DNA of 64,000 nt from Aliivibrio fischeri (GTDB lineage: Bacteria; Pseudomonadota; Gammaproteobacteria; Enterobacterales; Vibrionaceae), in assembly GCA_038993745.2 (NCBI GenBank), contig CP160629.1, forward strand, positions 248,001 to 312,000, read 5' to 3'. Positions 31,247 through 38,895 of this stretch are shown here, one piece after another. The notes beneath the pieces were generated by a model. It was given only the letters and a program-made list of their open reading frames with translations, searched no databases and was not told the DNA's origin. The position numbers were made by a program, and so were the translations under genes. Positions within the stretch are counted from its first letter, which is position 1. Each line of letters begins with the position of its first letter.

Positions 31247-31855
31247 TTATAATTTTCCACCGCCCCAAACTGCTTGTCCTAATATCTCAAAATCAATATT
31301 TTTAATTTCTGTATGAGTTAGTTCCCAAGGTTGATAAAAATGATTATTGTCACTTACAAAAGTAATTTTTGTAGGTTGGAACTGTAAGCGTTTAATCATT
31401 ATCTGACCGTTAACTCTGAATACATAAATTCCATCACCTGCAAAATCATCAACTCGTTTTATTATGACTCTCGCCCCATCTTTAAGGGTAGGGTACATAG
31501 ATTCGCCTTTAACCTTCATTGCAAAGACTTCTTTAGGGTTTACTCCTAATTCATCTCGTAAAAATACTTCTGCAAAATTTATCTCTGTTGCCACTTCAAC
31601 TTCAACTAATGACCCATGACCTGCACTTGCTTCAACATCATAATAAGTTAATGAAATCATTCCTTTTGGCGTTGGTAACTCACCATTTTGTGATATATGT
31701 CTCGCTTTTATAAAAATATCATCAGGTATTTTTCCTCGCTTTCTCCACGTTTGAATTGTTGAAGCAGTTGTACCTAAAACCTTTGCTAAATCTACGTTTT
31801 TTGATGTGTTAGTTAGTTTCTTTAATTCTATAAGTTGCTCATCTACGTTGTTCAT
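31247..31855 (-). CDS. LexA/CI-like phage repressor with S24 autoprotease domain
   Basis: Master repressor of the element. From ATG 31855 (MNNVDEQLIELKKLT, with AAGGAA six bases upstream) it is 202 residues. A helix-turn-helix lies at about 17-40 (VDLAKVLGTTASTIQTWRKRG). An S24 peptidase domain follows with a probable cleavage site A78-G79, catalytic Ser119 (GESMYPTL) and Lys155 (IMIKRL). Repressors of this type self-cleave when RecA is activated, so the element should be induced by DNA damage. An in-frame TTG at 31888 would add 11 residues, but it overlaps the probable operator. Confidence 0.93.
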   Translation of the reverse strand: MNNVDEQLIELKKLTNTSKNVDLAKVLGTTASTIQTWRKRGKIPDDIFIKARHISQNGELPTPKGMISLTYYDVEASAGHGSLVEVEVATEINFAEVFLRDELGVNPKEVFAMKVKGESMYPTLKDGARVIIKRVDDFAGDGIYVFRVNGQIMIKRLQFQPTKITFVSDNNHFYQPWELTHTEIKNIDFEILGQAVWGGGKL

Positions 31856-31857
31856 TA

Positions 31858-31910
31858 GTGGTTCCTTGTGGTTCAAAAGTGGTTGCAATTAAAAATAAAT
31901 GGTCAATAAT
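31858..31910 (+). promoter_or_regulatory. Repressor operator and early promoter
   Basis: Three direct GTGGTT repeats at 31858, 31868 and 31879, spaced 10 and 11 bases (one helical turn), lie just upstream of the repressor start. The last overlaps a candidate rightward promoter TTGCAA (31883-31888), 16-base spacer, AATAAT (31905-31910), leading into the PrtN-like gene. An inverted AACCGC copy lies near 31938. Confidence 0.6.
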
Positions 31911-31985
31911 GTGTCTAGGTTAAGTGGACGCGATTAGAACCGCTTTTAGTTGCTCTAAATAGTTTCAGAATAACACAGGTGAATC

Positions 31986-32243
31986 ATGAATACGCAATTT
32001 GCATTATTAGCTCGTTTCGGTAGCACTACAATTGAACTGAAAGAAATAAGTCAAGAATTTCTAGGAATAACAGCAAAAACTGCTGAACAAAAGGCGAAAG
32101 CGTGTGATTTGCCTTTTCCTACCTTCAAATTACGTGATTCAGAACGAAGTCCAACACTAATAAAGATTGAAGATTTAGGTTCATACATTGATGAACAATA
32201 TCAATCTGCCCGTGAAGAGTGGGAAAGCGTAAACGTTCATTAA
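31986..32243 (+). CDS. PrtN-family (pyocin activator) regulator
   Basis: 85-residue protein resembling PrtN, the activator of pyocin genes in Pseudomonas, whose relatives act as early activators in vibrio prophages. The matching pattern is MNTxFALLARFGSTTIELKEISQEFLGI...AEQKAKACDLPFPTFKLRDSERSPTLIKIEDLGSYID. It occupies the cox/activator position: first gene rightward from the repressor, divergently transcribed. It probably binds DNA and may switch on the early genes or act as excisionase. Confidence 0.8.
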   Translation: MNTQFALLARFGSTTIELKEISQEFLGITAKTAEQKAKACDLPFPTFKLRDSERSPTLIKIEDLGSYIDEQYQSAREEWESVNVH

Positions 32244-32265
32244 AAATGTAAGAAGTGATATTGCG

Positions 32266-32583
32266 ATGATTAGAGTAATGCTTGATTTAGAACTTGTAAG
32301 TAAAAACGGAAATACCGTCATTACTTGTCTTAAAGCTACAAGGCTCATTTCATCAACCATGTTAGTGATTAATGAGTTTGATATTGAGCTTAGAGAGCAA
32401 TCAATAACTAACATACTAATCAACTTCAATTCATGGTTGAGCACTTTAGGTAAGAAAGAAAATATTCAAATTTTAGGTGATTGGAACAGCTTAGATAATG
32501 TTGTCTTACTTGATGCATATGAAGTTAATCAGATCACTCCTCACTTTGGCTTTATCTGGCAGCCATTCAAATTAATTGTTTAA
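32266..32583 (+). CDS. Hypothetical early element protein, 105 aa
   Basis: Not recognised. 105 residues, beta-rich start (MIRVMLDLELVSKNGNTVITC) and a compact hydrophobic core with no signal peptide. Second gene of the early rightward operon, 22 bases after the PrtN-like gene. It occupies the position of the small P2 genes between cox and A. Confidence 0.65.
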   Translation: MIRVMLDLELVSKNGNTVITCLKATRLISSTMLVINEFDIELREQSITNILINFNSWLSTLGKKENIQILGDWNSLDNVVLLDAYEVNQITPHFGFIWQPFKLIV

Positions 32584-32606
32584 TAGATGAAAAATAAGGA
32601 CAAACC

Positions 32607-32789
32607 ATGAACACACCAATCCATGCAATCAATATTGATTTTTCACACTCAAGTGAAGCAAAGCTTTTGCACCGAGTCATTGAAAATCAAATGAACCCAT
32701 GCAATGACCCACAAGAAGATAATTATCTTTCTGCTGTATTAGTTCAATTGGAAGAATCAATCGAGTTACTCGAAAGCCTAGAAGAGTAA
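32607..32789 (+). CDS. Hypothetical early element protein, 60 aa
   Basis: Not recognised. Acidic 60-residue product ending in a leucine/glutamate-rich helix (AVLVQLEESIELLESLEE). Start ATG 32607 has AAGGA upstream. Spaced 23 bases from the preceding gene in the early operon. Confidence 0.6.
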   Translation: MNTPIHAINIDFSHSSEAKLLHRVIENQMNPCNDPQEDNYLSAVLVQLEESIELLESLEE

Positions 32790-32821
32790 GTCATGAAAGT
32801 AGAAAAACACGAGGAATAAAT

Positions 32822-33028
32822 ATGACGTATTTAGATCCGATTCATGCACCTTGCCCTGATATGGAAGGCATGAAAAATACAAGCCCCGAAGCAGTCAAAC
32901 AAGCACTTTTACAAATAGAACAATTACGTGATGCTCATGGAATAAGACGACGTAAAAAACCAGTGCCTAAGCCTCTTCATTACGTTTGTACTTTTAGCGG
33001 ATGCTCTGAGCCTTGGAGTTTGCAATGA
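32822..33028 (+). CDS. Hypothetical early element protein, 68 aa
   Basis: Not recognised. 68 residues with a basic stretch RRRKKPVPKP (about 43-52), suggesting nucleic-acid contact, and two cysteines near the end (CTFSGC). AGGAA lies before the start, and its stop overlaps the next gene's ATG (ATGA), so the two are translationally coupled. Confidence 0.6.
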   Translation: MTYLDPIHAPCPDMEGMKNTSPEAVKQALLQIEQLRDAHGIRRRKKPVPKPLHYVCTFSGCSEPWSLQ

Positions 33029-33252
33029 GTATTCAAGTTAAGCCGCATCCTATTTTAAGTGAGGCATACATTCTTGATATGAACGGAGCTTCACTTTATT
33101 TCGATGAATATCAAATTGGAGCGTTACACCTTTTTTTGTATTTGCATTCTCGAATGATTGCTTCTTTTCCTATCTCTATTTTTTTAAATGAAACACTAGA
33201 ACAGTTTACCGCTCTTAATGTTCCTAAAGTAGAAAAAGAAAAAGGAGTATAG
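33025..33252 (+). CDS. Hypothetical early element protein, 75 aa
   Basis: Not recognised. I place the start at ATG 33025 (MSIQVKPHPILSEAYIL) behind GGAG, giving 75 residues and a 4-base overlap with the previous gene. It contains a hydrophobic middle (GALHLFLYLHSRMIASFPISIFL) that may be a buried helix rather than a membrane anchor. Tightly packed in the early operon. Confidence 0.55.
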   Translation: MSIQVKPHPILSEAYILDMNGASLYFDEYQIGALHLFLYLHSRMIASFPISIFLNETLEQFTALNVPKVEKEKGV

Positions 33253-33254
33253 GG

Positions 33255-33446
33255 ATGAGTCGAAACTCCAAATATGAAGCAAAAAAGAAAGCGGAAGGAT
33301 TAAAAAAAGTCACGGTTTGGATACCTAGTGAGCGAGAGGTTGAATTTCAATTATTAGCAGCAGCATGCTGCGATTATCGTCATCTTAGTTTTGACACGTT
33401 GCGCGATACCTTGAGCGGAAAGTTCGTCTCTTTAGAGCGCTTATAA
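33255..33446 (+). CDS. Small basic ribbon-helix-helix-like protein, 63 aa
   Basis: 63 residues with a basic N-terminus (MSRNSKYEAKKKAEGLKKVTVWIPSEREVEFQLLAAACCDYR). The KKVTVWIPSERE strand followed by helices resembles a ribbon-helix-helix DNA-binding fold, so a regulatory role is plausible but not proven. Starts two bases after the previous stop. Confidence 0.6.
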   Translation: MSRNSKYEAKKKAEGLKKVTVWIPSEREVEFQLLAAACCDYRHLSFDTLRDTLSGKFVSLERL

Positions 33447-33449
33447 CCC

Positions 33450-33465
33450 TCGTCACTGGTGACGA
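33450..33465. promoter_or_regulatory. 16-bp palindrome upstream of the 33505 gene
   Basis: TCGTCAC-TG-GTGACGA, arms perfectly complementary, directly after the ribbon-helix-helix-like gene and 40 bases before the next start. It could be the binding site of the element's own small DNA-binding protein or a replication-related site. Confidence 0.5.
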
Positions 33466-33504
33466 CATAATATCAATATTAATGAATATCCAATGAGGTT
33501 AACT

Positions 33505-33702
33505 ATGAACACATCAGCCAAAGTGCTCGCCGTTGAAGGTGCTATCGAATTATTTATTGAGATACGCGAAGAAACTAAGCGCGAGAATGAGCTAGCCATT
33601 CAAAGTGGGATGGAACCCCAAAGAGCCGTTGATGACCTTAACCAATTAATCAATCTTCTTGCTGAAGTAAGAAATGACGTTATGTGGTCATGCATTGAAT
33701 AA
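33505..33702 (+). CDS. Hypothetical early element protein, 65 aa
   Basis: Not recognised. From ATG 33505 (MNTSAKVLAVEGAIELFIEIREETKRENE) it is 65 residues, mostly helical and acidic, rich in E and L/I; an in-frame ATG at 33493 would add four residues. Last small gene before a terminator and the Rep gene. Confidence 0.55.
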   Translation: MNTSAKVLAVEGAIELFIEIREETKRENELAIQSGMEPQRAVDDLNQLINLLAEVRNDVMWSCIE

Positions 33703-33778
33703 GTAATTTATCAAATTGTTGTCGTTACTATTTTGGGCGTCATCCCCTCTTCTTAGGTAGTAATGGCAACAAACGCCT

Positions 33779-33803
33779 AGCCCCCGTTAAGGGCTTTTTA
33801 TTT
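33779..33803 (+). terminator. Terminator ahead of the Rep gene
   Basis: AGCCC/GGGCT stem (33779-33783 with 33791-33795) followed by TTTTTATTTTTT. Confidence 0.75.
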
Positions 33804-33839
33804 TTTATGGCTGCGCTACTTTAAAGGACGGGTTATCAA

Positions 33840-35811
33840 GTGAAATATAATGCATCAATTATTAGCAATAAGATTAAATGCAAAGTACGCACTAAAGACC
33901 TCATTGAAATTAAAGAAATCTTTGATGCTCCTTTGTTGTTGGTATCAGCCATGCAAAACGCTGAAACGAAAGGTGCATTGTTTATACAAAAACTCAAAGA
34001 CACCGCAAGCACCTACACCTATAAATGGGGGACGCCTTTCTCTCGTCATTTCATCCCACGATTACCATTTATTGTTCGTGAAGATATTGAATACCAAATC
34101 ATTAAAAGACTAAAGCGCAAGAACGCCACACCTAAGAACGTGAATCACTTCATCAACGCACTTGTTAAAGAAGCCCTCAAAGCATCCGCTTTAGTGGAAA
34201 ATAAATTTCCCTTTAGTGATGAAAGACGCAGCAGCAAAACCAAACGAGATTTTGAGCGCGTAAACCCATCATTAAAACCGTTACTGACAAGTGATATTAA
34301 TGAATCCGTTATCTTTGACCATCACGCTCTATTAAGTGATGAAAAGCTTGATGTCATAACAAGAAATCTAACCGAACGATTCACTCGTATTATTCAAGAA
34401 ATGAGTATTGATGATGATAACGGGCATGCTTACTTAAATGCTCTGCAATCGTCGTTTGCACTCATCTCTGAATTAATGTGTTCGTTCTATATTCTCCCTC
34501 CTCAAGTAAAGGAAAAGCATAAATGTCTTATTGATGCAGAGCATGAATTAGAAGCAGCTATCTGTCGTTGTTTAAATGAAGATTACCTTATGCGTAAGTT
34601 TCTTTATTTGCGCTCTCACTCGATGGAAACACAAACAACGAGAAGCAAAACAGTGGCTAGATTCTATGAGTGTATTCAATCCAGAAACAGGCATTGCTTT
34701 TGATTTGAGTGAAGTCGTTAAACGTACGACTTCCGATCAAGAAAACCGTCGTGTTGAGTTGATCGTTCGCTCACGTGGGGACGAAGAAAGAGCCATTGAT
34801 TTGGGGTATGTTGGCGTTTTTATTACGTGGACACTTCCCTCTAAATACCACCGTAATTCAAACAAGTGGAATGGTTGCACCGTCAAAGAAGCTCATAACA
34901 ATCTTATGGAGCAATGGAAACTGGCACGTGCCAATTTTAAAAAGCAAGAAATTGATTGGTTTGGCCTACGAGTGGCCGAACCTCATAAAGATGGCACACC
35001 ACACGCGCATATGTTTATTTATGTTCACCCAAACCAAAAAAAAGCATTGGTAAACATTTGTGCCCGAATCGCTCGCAGTGAAGACCGTGATGAACTTTAT
35101 AATTCAGACATTATGAAGAAACGTTTCTTTGCTGAATCGTGCGACCCCGAAAAAGGCAGCGCAACGGGCTACATTATCAAATACATATCTAAAAATATTA
35201 ATGGTGCTCACATGCCAGAAACCGACGCAGAGAAAAACGCGCAATCGGTTCAGGCGTGGGCATCCACTCACCGCATTAAACAATTTTCACAATCAGGCTC
35301 TAAACCTGTTGGTTTATGGCGACAATTTAGACGAGCAAAACCAAATGATACGGCATTTGATGAAACGCTTAATGAAGTGCGCCATGCGTGTGATAAATCT
35401 CGATGGAAAGATTTTTGTCAATTGGCAGGGACTGAAAAACTGGCTTATGAAGAGAAAATCAATAAGTACGGTGAAACGGTTAAACGTGTCATTGGTATCG
35501 AGTGGCTTGGCCGTGTGATTGAAACATGCAAAGAGCAATATGAATTAGTTAAGAAAAAAGATGTACCGCTCCTCGCTTCGGCTCTTGCTCTTAAAAAGAA
35601 ACGGAGTTTCGCCCCTTGGAGCACTGAAAATAACTGTAACTCGCTTCAAGAATACCCCATTTCAACGTTAGAAACAGCCCTCATAGATATGACTGGATGG
35701 AGTATTAAAGGCGTTCAGTGCTTGATTAAGCCATTACAAAAAGGGGCTAAAGTCCCCATCGATAAGTTTATGACCATTAGCCTTAGAAATAACCAATTAA
35801 CGGTGTCTTAA
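33840..35811 (+). pseudogene. P2 gpA-type HUH replication endonuclease, split by a frameshift
   Basis: Rolling-circle replication initiator of the phage GPA family. Frame one (GTG 33840 to 34703) supplies the N-terminal region up to DYLMRKFLYLRS. The catalytic part lies in another frame ending 35811: RWKHKQREAKQW, then DLGYVGVFITWTLPSKYH (the gpA DLGxxGxFxTxTxPSxxH pattern), the HUH metal motif in DGTPHAHMF, and paired tyrosines in YIIKYISKNI. The frames meet near 34615-34632 (CTCTCACTCG); the shift equals one or four extra bases, or two missing bases (for example a lost CT in a CT repeat). The 34576 frame is therefore not an independent gene. Total about 655 residues, close to P2 gpA (761). 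Real mutation, sequencing error or translational frameshifting cannot be told apart here. Confidence 0.85.
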
Positions 35812-35860
35812 AAAGACTCTAGAACAAGCATTGTGCCAATTTAAGACTTAAGGAGTGATA

Positions 35861-36097
35861 ATGCTAATCACCTGCCCTAGATGCGAAAGCAAAGCGCGCA
35901 TAGCGACCTCAAAAGCCATCACGAAAGAAACGCGCGAGGCTTATTGTCAGTGTTTGAATTTAAATTGTGGGATTATCTTTGTTACGTACACGTCCGTGTG
36001 CCGTATTATCGAACCTACAGGACAAAAGCCCAATCCTGAACTGCAACCAGAATTGTGTAAGTTAGAAGACATAAATCAAGTTGATATGTTTAGATAA
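35861..36097 (+). CDS. Ogr/Delta-like zinc-finger activator (copy 1)
   Basis: 78-residue protein of the Ogr/Delta family, the zinc-binding activators of P2 late genes and P4 delta. Start at ATG 35861 behind AAGGAG. Zinc ligands: CPRC at 5-8 and CQCLNLNC about 24 residues later; the typical pattern is C-x2-C-x~22-C-x4-C. In P2-type biology such proteins bind TGT-N12-ACA dyads at late promoters. First of three paralogues on this element, directly after Rep. Confidence 0.82.
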   Translation: MLITCPRCESKARIATSKAITKETREAYCQCLNLNCGIIFVTYTSVCRIIEPTGQKPNPELQPELCKLEDINQVDMFR

Positions 36098-36124
36098 ATA
36101 TAACTTTTATATTTATTACATAAA

Positions 36125-36790
36125 TTAAAATAACTCTTCCAATTCTGGGTATCGAGCAGTTAAAAAACTATCATGTAGGTATTGCCAACGCCAAAATGTA
36201 CTAAACGGATGCTCAACACTTAACATTGCTTCGATTGTTTCTATAGCTCCTTCTTTTATTGATCGACCTGTAGACGGTTTTTTTAACAAATTTCGAGCAG
36301 TCATAAATGCAATCATATATTCGTATATTTGCTCTATTAATGCTTCACGACTTACACCCCGTAAAGCAGTATTAGTGCTGTTATAGCATTCATTTAGGAG
36401 TCGCACTGTATTTTGTGTTTGTTCACAAGGGTTTTCATCGGTTGCTTCAACTAATACATCATCATCTGGAGCAACGGTCATTACTAATCGAATTTTTCGA
36501 GATATATTAATAGTTGTATCTGTACAATCTAATAAATTAGTATGAGTATTACTCTTTAGACTATTGCAACGACTGCATGAGTAATATAGGTTGTTCCAAT
36601 CTGTTCGCCCACCGCCAGCCTGTTGAGGATTGAAATGCTCAACTTCAACATCTTGAATATCATTCCTTTCACATAAGTAACATTTTTCAAAAAACATTCT
36701 TTTTAAGGCGTTAACTACTTGCTCATGATTATACTGATTACCATGCGATAAACATTCAGGTGCCTCTGCCAATCTAGTAACATTAAACAA
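36125..36790 (-). CDS. HNH endonuclease, PtuB-like (Septu-type defence)
   Basis: 221-residue HNH nuclease. The metal and active site elements are clear: CYLC (37-40), VEHFNPQQ with the catalytic His 52, DWNNLYYSCSRCNSLKSN with CSRC (72-75) and the HNH Asn. PtuB in Septu systems is an HNH nuclease of this size that works with the PtuA ATPase, degrading nucleic acid after phage sensing (family knowledge). It follows the ATPase by 4 bases on the minus strand, opposite to the phage-like genes around it, which marks a separately acquired accessory cassette. Confidence 0.8.
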   Translation of the reverse strand: MFNVTRLAEAPECLSHGNQYNHEQVVNALKRMFFEKCYLCERNDIQDVEVEHFNPQQAGGGRTDWNNLYYSCSRCNSLKSNTHTNLLDCTDTTINISRKIRLVMTVAPDDDVLVEATDENPCEQTQNTVRLLNECYNSTNTALRGVSREALIEQIYEYMIAFMTARNLLKKPSTGRSIKEGAIETIEAMLSVEHPFSTFWRWQYLHDSFLTARYPELEELF

Positions 36791-36794
36791 TTTA

Positions 36795-38030
36795 TTATAC
36801 TCCTAAATCGTCTATAGATTGTTGTGCCATGAGATATACAACCTTAGATTTTGAATCTAGTTGTCCTTCAACCAATGTCAACTTTTCAATTAAGACTTCA
36901 ACCCGTTCTTTATTTAACTCAACATTAGGAGTTAGAGTGGCAAGTTCGTTAACAATATCTATTAAGTTATTTGAGTTAGTTGTTGTTCCTAATAAACCTT
37001 TAATTATGGCTTCATAAGAATATAGAGATAAGTCTTCTAATTGTTCAAATTTACTCAAATCGTAAATAACTGCATTATCAACTGATTGTAAAACAAAAGG
37101 AGAATGAGTAGATACTATGAATTGTATATTAGGATAAGATTTATCGAGGAATGATAATATTTTTTTCTGAAGTGATACATGCAAATGAGCATCTATTTCA
37201 TCAATAATAACTATACCTGACAGTTCTTTAGGATGAATATCTTGTAGTTCAACCTTCATTAATAGGTCTATATAGATTTTTAAAATTGACGAATAACCAG
37301 AAGATAAGTCAGAAAACGTATATGGATTTTTCCCATCTTGATTGATGTAAAAAGTTTTTTCTTGTTCGTTATAAACTAGTTGTAATGACTTATCTTCAAA
37401 TAAGTATTGTAAGTCATAAGTAATCGTTTGAAGCCATAAATCCACTTTATTTTTTTGTTCAGCATCATTTCGTAGAGCATATGCTAAGTAACCTGCTTCT
37501 AGAAAAGCAACAAGGTAAGTTTCAAAACTAGTAGAAAAATCTTGGCTTATTTGTTGAGATTTACCAATCTGTTTTATTTCAGATAACGTTTGGTGTTGAG
37601 GTCGTTGATTCTTTGAATATTGGCGAGTAGCTTCAAAAAAACTAACAACTAGCGACTTTTGTAAAGACTTATCTAATGCATTATCGTGATTATCCCATTC
37701 AAGTTCAATAGTATTAATCTTAAAAACATTTGCCAATTGAAGCTCAAATTCTTTTAATATATTTTTATATTTATCTTGTTGAACTTTATTATTGCTTTTA
37801 TTTTTTAATGCTTGTTTATAGGTGGAAATATTTGAGTGTAGATTACTTATTTCTTGAATCTTACGTGGTTCAATACTTGATTTGATGGAATCAAATAATG
37901 AATTTAGAAAGAGAGTTTTTCCACATCCGTTCATTCCGGTAACTATTATATTTTTCCCATTAGCTTCAATTGAGATTGCTTTTTCTGTATTTGGTAGCAA
38001 TCCGTTGATGTGAGTTATATATTTATCCAT
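36795..38030 (-). CDS. SMC/ABC-like ATPase, PtuA-like (Septu-type defence)
   Basis: 411-residue AAA/ABC ATPase with Walker A GMNGCGKT (32-39), a coiled or helical insert (about 50-200), signature-like DLSSGYSS (241-248), Walker B IVIIDEID (273-280) and the H-loop STHSP (307-311). Such OLD/SMC-like ATPases pair with HNH proteins in Septu (PtuAB). First gene of the two-gene minus-strand operon. No TOPRIM nuclease domain is seen, which argues against an OLD nuclease. The location right after the replication gene is the position where P2 carries its tin/old anti-phage genes. Confidence 0.82.
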   Translation of the reverse strand: MDKYITHINGLLPNTEKAISIEANGKNIIVTGMNGCGKTLFLNSLFDSIKSSIEPRKIQEISNLHSNISTYKQALKNKSNNKVQQDKYKNILKEFELQLANVFKINTIELEWDNHDNALDKSLQKSLVVSFFEATRQYSKNQRPQHQTLSEIKQIGKSQQISQDFSTSFETYLVAFLEAGYLAYALRNDAEQKNKVDLWLQTITYDLQYLFEDKSLQLVYNEQEKTFYINQDGKNPYTFSDLSSGYSSILKIYIDLLMKVELQDIHPKELSGIVIIDEIDAHLHVSLQKKILSFLDKSYPNIQFIVSTHSPFVLQSVDNAVIYDLSKFEQLEDLSLYSYEAIIKGLLGTTTNSNNLIDIVNELATLTPNVELNKERVEVLIEKLTLVEGQLDSKSKVVYLMAQQSIDDLGV

Positions 38031-38221
38031 AAGAATTTCGTATTAAAGAGTAAAAAAACAATTTTACTTTAAATTAATCACATTACTAGTTTACTTATTA
38101 TAAATGCGCATGAAAACGATCCTACCTGCTTTTAATTATTGGCTTCAATCCTTTATGGGGCAAGGTTTCACGGCTATTTCGCTATGCGCTTAATCTTTCG
38201 TTTTTTAACGTGCGGAATTTC

Positions 38222-38272
38222 GGCGCGGAGGGGAGGGTGAGTCCGAACAAGGCCTGTGCGCCCTCCTCGATT
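38222..38272. other. Candidate packaging (cos-like) site
   Basis: GGCGCGGAGGGGA matches 11 of the first 13 bases of the P2 cos end as I remember it (GGCGAGGCGGGGAAAGCAC). It is followed 22 bases later by a partly complementary CGCCCTCCTC. Position also fits: P2 cos lies after the tin/old accessory genes and before the capsid block. Similarity is short and recalled from memory, so this is a hypothesis. Confidence 0.35.
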
Positions 38273-38309
38273 ATCTAATTCTGACCTCTTCCATTTTCTA
38301 AAACCTTGA

Positions 38310-38328
38310 TATAGAAACGGGTTCTATA
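38310..38328. promoter_or_regulatory. Palindrome TATAGAA-N5-TTCTATA upstream of the Ogr pair
   Basis: Perfect 7-bp arms separated by ACGGG, 69 bases before the second Ogr gene. It overlaps TTGATA and TATACT hexamers and may be an operator at the promoter for the zinc-finger and capsid genes. Confidence 0.5.
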
Positions 38329-38396
38329 CTCTTCAAAAAGAATCATTGTTACTTTAATTCTATTCCAGTTATTTAGCGGTTATAGGAGAAAAGTAT

Positions 38397-38576
38397 ATGT
38401 ATGTTACTTGTCCTGCTTGTCACAGTAAGGCTAGAACGATTGAGCAAAAAAAAGAAACAGCAACGGAAAGCGTATTAACGTGCCAATGTTGTAATTTAAA
38501 TTGCTCATCTTCTTTTAAGCTTTCTCTTCTCATGGTGAATAAAGGTGAAACCTCTGGCAAAAAGGAGGCTGCATGA
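38397..38576 (+). CDS. Ogr/Delta-like zinc-finger protein (copy 2), 59 aa
   Basis: Short gene with ATG 38397 (GGAGAA 11 bases upstream) and TGA 38574-38576. It encodes MYVTCPACHSKARTIEQKKE...TCQCCNLNC..., with CPAC (5-8) and CQCCNLNC (29-36) as zinc ligands, clearly paralogous to copy 1 (CPRC...CQCLNLNC). The stop overlaps the start of copy 3 (ATGA), so the two are co-translated. Ends KKEAA. Confidence 0.82.
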   Translation: MYVTCPACHSKARTIEQKKETATESVLTCQCCNLNCSSSFKLSLLMVNKGETSGKKEAA

Positions 38577-38845
38577 TTGTTTGTCCTGATTGCGGTGCCT
38601 CATATCGAATAGAGACATCTCGGCCTATTTCTAACGAAGTCAGAGAGTATTACGGTCAATGTAAGGCCTGTGGTATCCGCTTTCTTTTATATGCGACTTT
38701 CAAAGAGTTCATTGTTAAAAACTCAGAGAGCAAACCACCTAATAAGGCACTCCAACCTCAAATTGCTCAAAAGAGAAATAACATGCTTCGATTACTTTCT
38801 CCTAAGTCTGAATGTATAGAGAAACCAACAATGACATTTAGATAA
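38573..38845 (+). CDS. Ogr/Delta-like zinc-finger protein (copy 3), 90 aa
   Basis: 90-residue protein starting MIVCPDCGASYRIETSRPISNEVREYYGQCKACGIRF. Zinc ligands CPDC (4-7) and CKAC (about 30-33). SRPISNEVREYYGQC matches the classical Ogr pattern (T/S-x-x-I-S-x-x-x-x-x-x-Y-x-x-C) better than copy 2. Its C-terminal half (PPNKALQPQIAQKR) echoes the PNPELQPEL of copy 1. Coupled to copy 2, and 50 bases upstream of the capsid gene, which it may activate. Confidence 0.82.
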   Translation: MIVCPDCGASYRIETSRPISNEVREYYGQCKACGIRFLLYATFKEFIVKNSESKPPNKALQPQIAQKRNNMLRLLSPKSECIEKPTMTFR

Positions 38846-38895
38846 CTCTTAGGTAATAGGACTTAATCATTTAATTTAAGAAAACGAGAATACAT

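Larger units (their letters stand above)
38031..38396. other. 366-base noncoding region with GC-rich patch
   Basis: No gene found. AT-rich apart from 38214-38272, which is strongly GC/purine-rich (GGCGCGGAGGGGAGGG at 38222-38237 and CGCCCTCCTCG at 38260-38270). It lies between the divergent ptuA-like gene and the Ogr genes, so it should contain two outward promoters as well as the cos-like patch and the palindrome listed separately. Confidence 0.6.

Noticed and set aside
31856..31888. Repressor start at TTG 31888
   Set aside because: ATG 31855 has a proper ribosome site and the upstream codons overlap the GTGGTT operator repeats.
34576..34620. Separate gene starting at 34576 for the catalytic half of Rep
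   Set aside because: No ribosome site, and the N-terminal residues before RWKHKQ are the out-of-frame version of the upstream gene; one split gpA gene explains both frames.
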